A stretch of DNA of 8,094 bases from Acidobacteriota bacterium (GTDB taxonomy: Bacteria > Acidobacteriota > HRBIN11), in contig JANXAA010000086.1 in assembly GCA_025061865.1 (NCBI GenBank), positions 1 through 8,094 on the forward strand, in the 5' to 3' direction. Below the pieces are notes generated by a model. The model made no database searches and had not been told where the DNA came from. It saw only the letters and a list, made by a program, of their open reading frames with translations. How positions within the stretch are numbered: position 1 is the first letter of the stretch; every line of letters begins with the position of its first letter. The translations under genes and the position numbers were made by a program. This document shows positions 1 through 6,115 of this stretch, one piece after another.

Positions 1-110
1 TGCGGCTGACGAACGTCGTGACCTTCCCGGCCGAATGCGTCAACCCTCCGGACGGCGTCAGGAGCGAGGACTGGATCCGGCAGGGATTTCCGGGCGCTCG
101 GTGTCCGTGA
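1..110 (+). CDS. 3' end of an upstream gene, possibly the transporter's substrate-binding protein (partial)
   Basis: The frame starting at base 3 is open from the window edge to a TGA at 108-110, giving 35 C-terminal residues that end in FPGARCP. Its codons have G or C in the third position almost throughout (GTC, CGG, GAC, CCG), matching the real genes here, whereas the overlapping frame starting at base 2 does not show this bias. The stop lies 12 bp before the livH start, a spacing typical of one operon. Liv-type clusters usually carry a periplasmic substrate-binding protein gene next to livH, and the tail has two cysteines that could form a disulfide outside the cytoplasm. That makes a binding protein a reasonable guess, but the fragment holds no domain that I recognise. 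It could equally be the end of an unrelated gene. Confidence 0.5.
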   Translation, partial: RLTNVVTFPAECVNPPDGVRSEDWIRQGFPGARCP

Positions 111-122
111 CGGGGCAATGCG

Positions 123-1022
123 ATGCTCGACACGTTAGTCGTCATCGGGACCGACGGCCTGATTTATGCGGCGTGGCTCTTCCTGATCGCCCTGGGCCTG
201 AGCCTGATCTACGGGGTCTTGCGAGTCCTCAACATCGCCCATGGGAGCTTTTATGCCTTGGGGGCCTATGCGGCGGCGTCTCTCATCGGACTTTACGGAC
301 AACGGGACTTCTGGCCCTACGGTGTCTATCTAATGATCCCCTTAGCAGCTCTTGCCGTGGGCGTCGTCGTGGGTCCCCTCGTCGAGCGGGGGATCTTGCG
401 GTGGATGTATCCCCGGGAACCGGTCTATCAACTCTTGGCGACCTATGCGTTGTTCTTGATCTTGGAGGACCTTACTAAGCTGATTTGGGGCGTCGACCCT
501 ATCTATGCATATGCCCCGTACACGCTCTTGGGGGATGTCTCCATCGGGGATATTACCTATCCGTGGTACAGCCTCCTCCTGATCGGGACGGCCGTCGTCG
601 TCGGGATCCTCGTGAGTGTCTTTATCCGCCGGACCCGGACGGGCCGGGTCATCGTGGCCATGATTGAGGACCCCGAAATGAGCACGGCCCTGGGCATCAA
701 CGTGCCCCGGATGTCTGTCTTGGCTTTCTCGATGGGGACCGTCTTAGCCGGCCTTGGGGGGGCCATGACGGCTCCGATGATAGCGGTCATGCCAGGGATG
801 GGCGCTGAGGTGATCGTCCTGGCCTTTGCCGTCATCGTCCTCGGGGGCCTGGGAAGCTTAGAGGGAGCCGCCGTGGGGGCCCTCCTGATCGGCTTCCTTC
901 GGGCGGCGACCGTACACCTGTTTCCAGTCTTGGAATTATTCGTGATTTACCTTGTCATGGCCCTCGTTCTGATCCTGCGACCCCGGGGGCTTTGGGGTCG
1001 GGCGGAGGTCCGACGGCTATGA
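123..1022 (+). CDS. livH: Branched-chain amino acid-type ABC transporter permease, LivH family
   Basis: This is an inner-membrane permease subunit that would pair with LivM to form the channel of a high-affinity importer for branched-chain amino acids or related amides and carboxylates. The 299 residues match the usual LivH length and are mostly hydrophobic segments. Family hallmarks are visible: the N-terminal GLSLIYG...LNIAHG block with GALGAY-like FYALGAY (about residues 25-49), the cytoplasmic coupling loop RRTRTGR...ALGIN (169-193) that contacts the ATPases, GGLGSLEGAAVGALLIG (241-257), and RPRGLWG near the C-terminus (286-292). The ATG at 123 starts the conserved hydrophobic N-terminus; the upstream ribosome site is weak (only GGGG at 112-115), so coupling to the gene ending at 110 is plausible. 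The stop overlaps the livM start (ATGA, 1019-1022). The family is secure, but the transported substrate cannot be deduced because Liv homologues also move urea, amides and aromatic acids. Confidence 0.95.
   Translation: MLDTLVVIGTDGLIYAAWLFLIALGLSLIYGVLRVLNIAHGSFYALGAYAAASLIGLYGQRDFWPYGVYLMIPLAALAVGVVVGPLVERGILRWMYPREPVYQLLATYALFLILEDLTKLIWGVDPIYAYAPYTLLGDVSIGDITYPWYSLLLIGTAVVVGILVSVFIRRTRTGRVIVAMIEDPEMSTALGINVPRMSVLAFSMGTVLAGLGGAMTAPMIAVMPGMGAEVIVLAFAVIVLGGLGSLEGAAVGALLIGFLRAATVHLFPVLELFVIYLVMALVLILRPRGLWGRAEVRRL
1004..1009 (+). promoter_or_regulatory. Ribosome binding site that sets the livM start
   Basis: GGAGGT lies inside the end of livH, 9 bases before the ATG at 1019. It favours that ATG over the in-frame GTG/ATG-like codon at 992, which would lie upstream of the site and would add nine unconserved residues. 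Confidence 0.7.
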
Positions 1023-1963
1023 AGCCTCGGTGGTTCTGGTTCAGTGGGCTGGCCTTCGTTGGCTTAGGGGTGATGGGCTTCGTCCTGCCCCGATGGACGG
1101 TCTTTCTGCTCTCCCTGGCCCTGGCCCGGGGTCTGGCCGCCCTCAGTGTGGCCCTGCTAATGCGGGCCGGCCTGGTTTCCTTTGGACAGAGCCTCTTTTT
1201 TGCGACGGGCGCCTACGTCGCCGCCTTTACGGTGCGGCTCTTCGGCATTCGGGAGGCCACGGTCCTCCTCGTCGGAGCAGTCGTCGTCAGTATGGCCCTG
1301 GCTGCCCTGGCCGGCCTTTGGATCGCCCGGTACCGGGAGATCTTCTTCGCCATGCTGAGCCTGGCCTTCACGATGATCCTTTACGGCTGGCTGTTGAAGG
1401 CTTACTGGATCACGGGCGGCACGGACGGGCTTCGGATTCCCCCGCCGACCGTACTGGGTGTGACTTGGTCAGTCGACGCCCTCCGGACGGTCCTCTATGA
1501 AGTAACTTTGGCATGTACGGCCGTCGCCCTTGTCCTGATTCATTTGTTTTTGGAGTCCCCCCTGGGCTATGCCGTCCGGGCCGTCCGGGACAACGAGGTT
1601 CGTCTGGAGTACCTTGGTAGTTCAGTCTGGCAGGTCATCTACTGGACTTATATCCTGGCGGCCGGTCTGGCAGGCCTCGGAGGCGTCCTGACGGCCCTGA
1701 ACGTCGGTCACGTCGATCCCCAACTGGCTTACTGGACGACAGCCGGTGAGTTCGTATTCATCACGCTGTTGGGCGGGACTGAAAGCGTCCTGGCGCCCCT
1801 CATCGGGGCAGTCGTATTTGAGTTTCTCCGGACTTACGCTCTAAAGTACGCACCCTATACGTGGCAAATGGCCCTGGGTGGGATGATGCTCCTGCTGATC
1901 TTCTTCATGCCTCGGGGCCTTTGGACACTCCGCCATCTTCGATTCCGGAAGGCCCTATCATGA
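1019..1963 (+). CDS. livM: Branched-chain amino acid-type ABC transporter permease, LivM family
   Basis: This is the second inner-membrane permease of the importer and the partner of LivH. With the start at 1019 the product is 314 residues, normal for the family. LivM hallmarks are visible in order: GLVSFGQSLFFATGAY (residues 51-66), the TGGTDGL motif (132-138), the cytoplasmic ATPase-coupling loop beginning SPLGYAVRAVRDNE and ending at LEYLG (180-200), LGGTESVLAPLIGA (251-264), and the terminal MPRGLW (297-302). About eight to ten hydrophobic segments span the chain. The frame stays open upstream to 992, but the GGAGGT at 1004-1009 and the ATGA overlap with livH both support 1019. The stop again overlaps the next start (ATGA, 1960-1963), so H, M and G are probably translationally coupled. 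The substrate is unknown. Confidence 0.95.
   Translation: MKPRWFWFSGLAFVGLGVMGFVLPRWTVFLLSLALARGLAALSVALLMRAGLVSFGQSLFFATGAYVAAFTVRLFGIREATVLLVGAVVVSMALAALAGLWIARYREIFFAMLSLAFTMILYGWLLKAYWITGGTDGLRIPPPTVLGVTWSVDALRTVLYEVTLACTAVALVLIHLFLESPLGYAVRAVRDNEVRLEYLGSSVWQVIYWTYILAAGLAGLGGVLTALNVGHVDPQLAYWTTAGEFVFITLLGGTESVLAPLIGAVVFEFLRTYALKYAPYTWQMALGGMMLLLIFFMPRGLWTLRHLRFRKALS
1947..1952 (+). promoter_or_regulatory. Ribosome binding site that sets the livG start
   Basis: GGAAGG sits 7 bases before the ATG at 1960. It supports that start rather than the GTG at 1861, which would add 33 residues lying wholly over the livM coding region. Confidence 0.65.
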
Positions 1964-2700
1964 CGGTCGTACTGGAAACCAAGAGCCTCGTGCGACGCTT
2001 TGGTCAAGTCGTCGCCGCGGACGGACTGTCCGTCCAGGTCCGAGAAGGTGAGCAGGTCGGTATCGTCGGTCCCAACGGAGCGGGCAAAACGACGTTCCTG
2101 AACCTCGTGACGGGCTACATCCGGCCCGAGCGGGGGACCATTCAGTTCATGGGGCGGGACATCACGGGCCTGCACCCCCGGGCGATCGCCCGTTTGGGCA
2201 TCGCCCGCACATTCCAGATACCTCAGCTCTATCCGAATTTGACGGTCCTGGAAAATATGCTCCTCGCGTGGGCCGCCCGGGAAGGCCGTATAATGGACCC
2301 CTGGTGGCCCTTACGGCGGACGGCTTGGGTCGAACCGGCGATGGACCTGTTGGCTCGGTTTGGCCTGGCCGAGGACGCCGACTGGCCGACTTATACCCTC
2401 CCGGAAGGCAAGCGGAAACTCTTGGACGTGGCCCTGGCGTTAGCCCTGGGGCCCCGGCTCCTGCTGATGGACGAGCCGACGAGCGGCGTCAGCGTCCGAG
2501 AGAAATTCCCCCTCATGGACACGCTCATGGAAACCTTAATTCCCGCTGGTGTGACGGTCCTTTTTGTCGAACACGATATGGATGTCGTCTTGCGATACGC
2601 TCGGCGAGTCCTCGTGTTCCAGGGCGGACGGGTCGTGGCCGACGGCGATCCCCAGGCCGTATTGACGGAAGTTCCGGCTGTCCCGATGACGGGCAGCTAG
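1960..2700 (+). CDS. livG: ABC transporter ATP-binding protein, LivG family, with a degenerate signature motif
   Basis: This is a cytoplasmic ATPase subunit that would heterodimerise with LivF under the LivHM channel. The 246 residues show Walker A GPNGAGKT (37-44), the Q-loop glutamine in ARTFQ (Q86), Walker B LLLMDEP (167-173) and the switch histidine in VEHDMD (H205). The LivG-type stretch GITG-like DITGLHPRAIARLGIARTFQ precedes the Q-loop. The ABC signature, usually LSGGQ or LSYGQ-like, reads LPEGK (147-151), followed by RKLLDVALA. The D-loop after Walker B reads SGVSVREK, without the usual Asp. LivG proteins vary at the signature more than most ABC ATPases, so this may be a subfamily trait rather than damage, and everything else looks intact. 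The start at 1960 overlaps the livM stop. I am confident of the family; the substrate is not readable. Confidence 0.93.
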   Translation: MTVVLETKSLVRRFGQVVAADGLSVQVREGEQVGIVGPNGAGKTTFLNLVTGYIRPERGTIQFMGRDITGLHPRAIARLGIARTFQIPQLYPNLTVLENMLLAWAAREGRIMDPWWPLRRTAWVEPAMDLLARFGLAEDADWPTYTLPEGKRKLLDVALALALGPRLLLMDEPTSGVSVREKFPLMDTLMETLIPAGVTVLFVEHDMDVVLRYARRVLVFQGGRVVADGDPQAVLTEVPAVPMTGS

Positions 2701-2769
2701 TGAGGGCACTTACCCACTACCCGCCTACCTAAGCATGGCTCATTCCGTCGTCCCAAGAAGGAAACTGTC

Positions 2770-3444
2770 ATGTTAGAGCTTCAGGACGTCTGGGTCTTCA
2801 TTGGGGCATACGGGATCTTGCGGGGCGTCACGTTGGCGGTCCCGACGGGCGCGGCTGTCGGTCTCGTCGGTCGTAACGGTGCCGGGAAGACGACGACCCT
2901 GCGAAGTATCATGGGCCTCCTCCCGGTCCGGTCGGGCCAGGTCCGCTTGGACGGCCGAGACGTCGTCCGCCTCCGGCCTTATGAGCGGGCCCGCCTCGGC
3001 ATCGGCTATATGCCCGAAGACCGGCGCCTCATCGGGCCCCTGACCGTGGAAGAAAACATCTTGCTCCCAGCATGGGCGATGGGGCTTCCAGATGCCACCA
3101 AACGGCTCCGCTGGGTCTACGACCTCATGCCCGACGTGCGGGCGATGGCGGACCGCCGGGCCACGTGGCTTAGCGGAGGCCAACAGAAGATGGTCGCCCT
3201 GGCCCGGGCGCTGATGGCCGGCCGGCGTTGGCTTTTACTGGACGAGCCTTTCGAGGGCCTGGCCCCCGAGATGGCTGCCCGTTTGGCCACCGTCCTTGCC
3301 CGGGTCCGGGAGGCGGGCTTAACGATTTTGGTGGCCGAGTCGGATCCCCGCGGGATTGCCGCCTTGGTCGACCGGGTCGTGACCATCGAACGAGGCGAAA
3401 TCGTGCCTGACGGGTCGGCCCTCTCGACGGGCCCGGGGGAGTAA
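2770..3444 (+). CDS. livF: ABC transporter ATP-binding protein, LivF family
   Basis: This is the second cytoplasmic ATPase of the importer. The 224 residues are slightly shorter than the usual 233-240. Walker A is GRNGAGKT (34-41). The Q-loop region has the LivF-style MPEDRR (81-86) in place of a glutamine, close to the family's usual VPEGR. The signature LSGGQ is canonical (134-138), Walker B is WLLLDEP (154-160) with catalytic E159, and EGLAP follows (162-166), as is common in LivF and UrtE. At the switch position most ABC ATPases have His and LivF proteins usually have VEQN; here it reads VAESDP (188-193), so there is no histidine. AAGGA at 2758-2762, 7 bases upstream, supports the ATG at 2770. 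The gene lies 69 bp after livG and ends the importer block, since a promoter and a new group of genes follow. Confidence 0.93.
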   Translation: MLELQDVWVFIGAYGILRGVTLAVPTGAAVGLVGRNGAGKTTTLRSIMGLLPVRSGQVRLDGRDVVRLRPYERARLGIGYMPEDRRLIGPLTVEENILLPAWAMGLPDATKRLRWVYDLMPDVRAMADRRATWLSGGQQKMVALARALMAGRRWLLLDEPFEGLAPEMAARLATVLARVREAGLTILVAESDPRGIAALVDRVVTIERGEIVPDGSALSTGPGE

Positions 3445-3622
3445 GGGCTGAGTGTGAGACCTTGGTGAATGATCCATGCCCGACAAGACACAAGCGTCTC
3501 TCCGGCTGGGTGCCGCCGGGGACAGCCGTCTAGATGGAAACGTTCATAGAGATACGGGCGTCGGTTCCGTGGGGATCACTACCTGCAGATATTTAAGTAA
3601 GGCCAGAGGCCGGAAGCTCAGT

Positions 3623-3651
3623 TTGACGGGGTGAATCGGACCTCGTACAAT
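3623..3651 (+). promoter_or_regulatory. Predicted sigma70-type promoter for the beta-barrel gene
   Basis: The -35 box TTGACG (3623-3628) and the -10 box TACAAT (3646-3651) each differ from consensus at one base and are separated by exactly 17 bp. The site is in the only large non-coding gap before the beta-barrel gene and on its strand. Transcription would begin near 3658-3660, leaving a leader of about 100 bases. This would separate the barrel and cyclase genes from the liv operon. Confidence 0.68.
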
Positions 3652-3747
3652 CCGGCCGACGGGGTATCGCAGGTCATGGAGAGCACGAGCCTTCTTATCG
3701 GGTTTGCCCGACTGCCCAAGTAACTTGAGTATCTGACTCTCACCTTT

Positions 3748-3755
3748 GGAGGGGG
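3748..3755 (+). promoter_or_regulatory. Strong ribosome binding site that sets the beta-barrel start
   Basis: GGAGGGGG ends two bases before the ATG at 3758, with the GGAGG core 5 bases away. It rules out the in-frame TTG at 3746, which overlaps this site. Confidence 0.75.
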
Positions 3756-3757
3756 TT

Positions 3758-4669
3758 ATGAAAGTCTATCGATGGCTTCCGTGGCGCGGTTTTCGCGCAT
3801 GGGTCCTGGCGGCCGTCTTCCTGACGGGGACAGCGGCTTCCAGTCAGGCTCAGTGGACAGTCCTGGTCGCCGGTAGTACGGTGACCATTAACGAGCTGTA
3901 TGATGCCGACGGCACCAGATACCGACCGGACCCTACCTTTAAAATCGAGGTCCCTTACTGGTTTGTCTTGGCCCAATACACGACACCGGTTAAGGGCGTA
4001 GCCGACGAGCTGAGCCCTGCCTTCACTGTCGGGGCCTTGACTCTGTTCGGCAATGTGAAGGTGACCAGCGAAGGGACGACCGTCTCGAGCGGCCTCGTCC
4101 CCTTCTGGTTTTGGACCTACGGGACCCTGAGCACCAAGTACTTTGATCTCACGGGGGCTTACGTTTTCGACATCTCCCCCCGACCCGTCGAGCCGGATCG
4201 GATCTCGGCGACGAACCAGAGCGACGAGATCATCCTGAACGGCACCGTGAAGTACCCCCTGAGCCTCCCCAAGGGGTCACTGACCGTCTATGGCGGCGTT
4301 TATTACATCATGACTTTGGTCCACCAAGACGGGGAGTTCGAGGTCGACCCCGGCGACTTGACGGTTCCCACCGTCGGCGTCACATACAGCTACCCCATCG
4401 GCGAGAAGACGAACCTGACGTTCGACCTGCAAGTCCGCCGTCGCGGATTTGGCCCGGTGAAGCTCAACGGTCGGGAAGTTCCTGACACGGACGGCCATCA
4501 GTGGACCCTGTTTCCATCGGTGACCCTGTCTTATGGGAAGTTCTTCTTGACGTGGGTCCTCGTCGGCTTGCAAGACGAATGGTATCCCCACGGCTTCACC
4601 TTGTCTGGTAAGAACGGCGTGGCTCAGTCCCATCTAGACTTCCGGATTCACCTCGGCTATTCGTTCTAA
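3758..4669 (+). CDS. Predicted outer-membrane beta-barrel protein, secreted, function unknown
   Basis: I do not recognise a specific family. The 303-residue product begins with a clear signal peptide: basic N-region (residues 1-13), hydrophobic core AWVLAAVFLTGTAA (14-27), and a likely cleavage site SSQA|Q after residue 31. The mature protein lacks cysteine and alternates polar with hydrophobic or aromatic residues in segments of 9-12, paired as likely beta-hairpins: about 157-166 with 173-188, 201-212 with 219-229, and 248-258 with 261-270. It ends in LDFRIHLGYSF, and a terminal Phe preceded by alternating hydrophobics is the usual recognition signal of outer-membrane barrels. The size would suit 10-14 strands. 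Proteins of the MetA/phenol-degradation porin type look broadly similar, but I cannot assign it. It has its own promoter (3623-3651) and lies before an exported hydrolase, so a channel for that enzyme's substrate is a reasonable inference. Confidence 0.75.
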   Translation: MKVYRWLPWRGFRAWVLAAVFLTGTAASSQAQWTVLVAGSTVTINELYDADGTRYRPDPTFKIEVPYWFVLAQYTTPVKGVADELSPAFTVGALTLFGNVKVTSEGTTVSSGLVPFWFWTYGTLSTKYFDLTGAYVFDISPRPVEPDRISATNQSDEIILNGTVKYPLSLPKGSLTVYGGVYYIMTLVHQDGEFEVDPGDLTVPTVGVTYSYPIGEKTNLTFDLQVRRRGFGPVKLNGREVPDTDGHQWTLFPSVTLSYGKFFLTWVLVGLQDEWYPHGFTLSGKNGVAQSHLDFRIHLGYSF

Positions 4670-4745
4670 ATTCCAATCCATCCTTGGGCTCTTTCTTCCG
4701 AGCTCCCTCTTCTGGCCGGGGAGGAAAACGGGATGAGGGCCCTTA

Positions 4746-4777
4746 CCCGGTCGTCGGGTATCGTCCCGACGACCGGG
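4746..4777. repeat. Perfect 13 bp inverted repeat, possible terminator or RNA structure
   Basis: CCCGGTCGTCGGG (4746-4758) and its exact reverse complement (4765-4777) flank the 6-base loop TATCGT. No T-run follows, so it is not a textbook intrinsic terminator. The left flank TACCCGGT (4744-4751) can also pair with ACCGGGTA (4780-4787), and CGGGTATC occurs twice (4755-4762 and 4782-4789). It lies between the beta-barrel stop and the cyclase start and could attenuate transcription, stabilise the upstream mRNA, or bind a regulator as DNA. Confidence 0.7.
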
Positions 4778-4856
4778 GGACCGGGTATCTCCCACGGTTC
4801 AGGACGAGACTTGGGTATGTAGTCTTTCCAAGAACCTAACCCCGAATTCCCACGAT

Positions 4857-4862
4857 GGGAGG
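4857..4862 (+). promoter_or_regulatory. Ribosome binding site supporting a GTG start
   Basis: GGGAGG lies 6 bases before the GTG at 4869. It supports that rare start codon for the cyclase gene; no in-frame ATG lies nearby upstream. Confidence 0.7.
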
Positions 4863-4868
4863 TTAGTC

Positions 4869-5834
4869 GTGAAAGCCTTAAACTTTCGTTCCAGGAAAAG
4901 CCTCCTGGTCCTCACGGGCTTCATCGGCGTCGTAGCCCTCGTCGGCCTGAGCCTGGGCCAGGAGGAGAAGTGGTGGCCCAGCCGGTACGGCGCCGACGAC
5001 GAACAGGGTGCCTTGAATGAGATCACGCCTGCCAAGGTCAAGGAAGCCGCCGCCCTCATCAAAGAGGGCAAGACCTACCACCTCTCGATGGTCTTACGGG
5101 AAGGTGTCCCGGCCTTTGCGCCCCGGACTTTCAGCATGCACATGCCCTATCATTCAGTCGTCGCCTACCTGGGGGCCAATAAGCTGCAGTGGTCGGAAGA
5201 GGTCGTCTTCGGTTGGATCGGCTCTTTTACTCAGCTCGACTGTCTGGGTCACATTGGCCTGAACGACCGCTGGTACAACGGCCGGCACTGGCGAGACATC
5301 TTCACGCCGACGGGCCTGAAGATGAATAGCTGTGAAAAGCTGAAGCCCATCGTGACCCGGGGCGTCCTGTTGGACATCGCTGGCCTGAAGGGCGTCGACG
5401 TCCTGCAACCCGACAACTACGTCATCACCGTCGCCGACATCGAGGCAGCTCTCAAGCGGCAGGGGAATATGCGCGTTCATCCGGGTGACGTCGTGATCTT
5501 CCACACGGGATGGATGAAGATCCTCGACAAGGACCCCAAGCGGTGGATCAGCAATGAGCCTGGCATTTACATGGACGCCGCCAAGTGGCTGGTCCAGCGG
5601 CGGGTCGCCGTCGTCGGGGCCGACACCTGGGGCATTGACGCCGTCCCGGGTCCCGACGGGACGGCCTTTGCGCCTCATCAGGAGCTGATCACGAAGAACG
5701 GCATCTTGCTCTTTGAGAATGTGGTCACGGAGGAGCTGGTCCGGGACAAGGTTTACGAATTTATGATCGTTTTGTCTATCTTGCGGGTGAAGGGCTCTGG
5801 TCAGACGTGGGCGACGGCCATCGCGATTCGGTAA
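4869..5834 (+). CDS. Cyclase-family (kynurenine formamidase-like) hydrolase, exported
   Basis: The family (PF04199, COG1878) contains metal-dependent hydrolases of amide, lactone or cyclic substrates, including kynurenine formamidase and isatin hydrolase. The 321-residue product starts at GTG 4869. An N-terminal RSRK (7-10) and a hydrophobic stretch (11-29) predict export. No clear AxA cleavage site is present, so a membrane anchor is possible. Family marks follow: YGADDEQGALN (40-50), TQLDCLGH (121-128) at the metal site, GVLLDIAG (165-172), GDVVIFHTGW (206-215), ADTWGIDAVPG (251-261) and LFENV (281-285). The family pattern HxGTHxDxPxH is only partly kept: T121, D124 and H128 remain, while Q122 and G118 stand where the two extra histidines would be. 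GTQ-type variants are common in COG1878 proteins, so activity is plausible. The substrate is unknown. The gene follows the beta-barrel gene by 199 bp and precedes two dehydrogenases. Confidence 0.85.
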   Translation: MKALNFRSRKSLLVLTGFIGVVALVGLSLGQEEKWWPSRYGADDEQGALNEITPAKVKEAAALIKEGKTYHLSMVLREGVPAFAPRTFSMHMPYHSVVAYLGANKLQWSEEVVFGWIGSFTQLDCLGHIGLNDRWYNGRHWRDIFTPTGLKMNSCEKLKPIVTRGVLLDIAGLKGVDVLQPDNYVITVADIEAALKRQGNMRVHPGDVVIFHTGWMKILDKDPKRWISNEPGIYMDAAKWLVQRRVAVVGADTWGIDAVPGPDGTAFAPHQELITKNGILLFENVVTEELVRDKVYEFMIVLSILRVKGSGQTWATAIAIR

Positions 5835-5847
5835 TATGAACTTTGCT

Positions 5848-5870
5848 GGGGGCCGGTTTTCCCGGCCCCC
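5848..5870 (+). terminator. GC-rich hairpin after the cyclase gene, possible terminator
   Basis: GGGGGCCGG (5848-5856) pairs perfectly with CCGGCCCCC (5862-5870) around the loop TTTTC, starting 13 bases after the cyclase stop. The stem is very stable, but no T-run follows on the + strand, so termination may be partial or Rho-assisted. Confidence 0.5.
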
Positions 5871-6115
5871 CGACCGAATGGAGGGTCAGGCCGCTTGGAT
5901 TGGGGGAGTTCAGTGCGGGGGTGGCGGTTGTCCGGGATAAATCCCCGACCCTGATACGACAGGCCAGGGACCCGTTTCGGAAAGGGGACACGTCTTGTCT
6001 CAGGACGGGATATGCGACAGCCTCTTCGGGCTTAGGGGCGGGCTATGGTCCATCCGTGATCCCTTCTTTATGGTATTCTACACCTAACACCGAAACGCAT
6101 GGAGAGGGCGCTATT
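5871..6115 (+). other. Leader region of the aldehyde dehydrogenase gene
   Basis: About 245 bases lie between the hairpin and the aldehyde dehydrogenase start. I found no well-spaced -35/-10 pair. TTGTCC at 5928-5933 has no good -10 box, and the AT-rich TATTCT at 6074-6079 has no -35 partner. A small inverted repeat, GGGAT-AA-ATCCC, occurs at 5934-5945. The reading frame of the dehydrogenase stays open here back to 5843, but its codon use and composition do not look coding. Confidence 0.45.
6101..6108 (+). promoter_or_regulatory. Ribosome binding site that sets the aldehyde dehydrogenase start
   Basis: GGAGAGGG lies 7 bases before the ATG at 6116. It selects this ATG over the out-of-frame ATG at 6099 and over the longer open frame from 5843. 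Confidence 0.7.

Larger units (their letters stand above)
3445..3757 (+). other. Intergenic region between livF and the beta-barrel gene
   Basis: This 313 bp stretch has no convincing gene. It contains a weak hairpin (CGGCTG at 3503-3508 with CAGCCG at 3523-3528, 14-base loop, no T-run) that could mark the end of the liv transcript. A strong promoter-like pair lies at 3623-3651. The roughly 100-base leader that would follow it contains a small hairpin, TCGGG-TTTG-CCCGA (3698-3711). A 15-codon ATG frame at 3676-3723 lacks a properly spaced ribosome site. Confidence 0.6.

Noticed and set aside
35..478. 147-codon open frame on the + strand overlapping livH
   Set aside because: It lies mostly inside livH in another frame, has an Arg/Gly/Pro-rich composition and no family motif; livH is certain from its hallmarks.
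1861..1959. 33-codon in-frame extension of livG
   Set aside because: It lies wholly over the livM C-terminal coding region, and the ATGA junction with GGAAGG at 1947-1952 explains the start at 1960.
3676..3723. 15-codon upstream open frame in the beta-barrel leader
   Set aside because: The ATG has only AGG two bases before it, too close for initiation, and the peptide shows no regulatory codon run.
5154..5678. 174-codon antisense open frame under the cyclase gene
   Set aside because: Rich in Asp, Val and Gly as a reverse complement of GTC/GAC codons; no independent ribosome site or domain.
5843..6115. 91-codon in-frame extension of the aldehyde dehydrogenase
   Set aside because: It overlaps the terminator-like hairpin, has mixed third-position use and low-complexity residues, and the ribosome site at 6101-6108 points to 6116.
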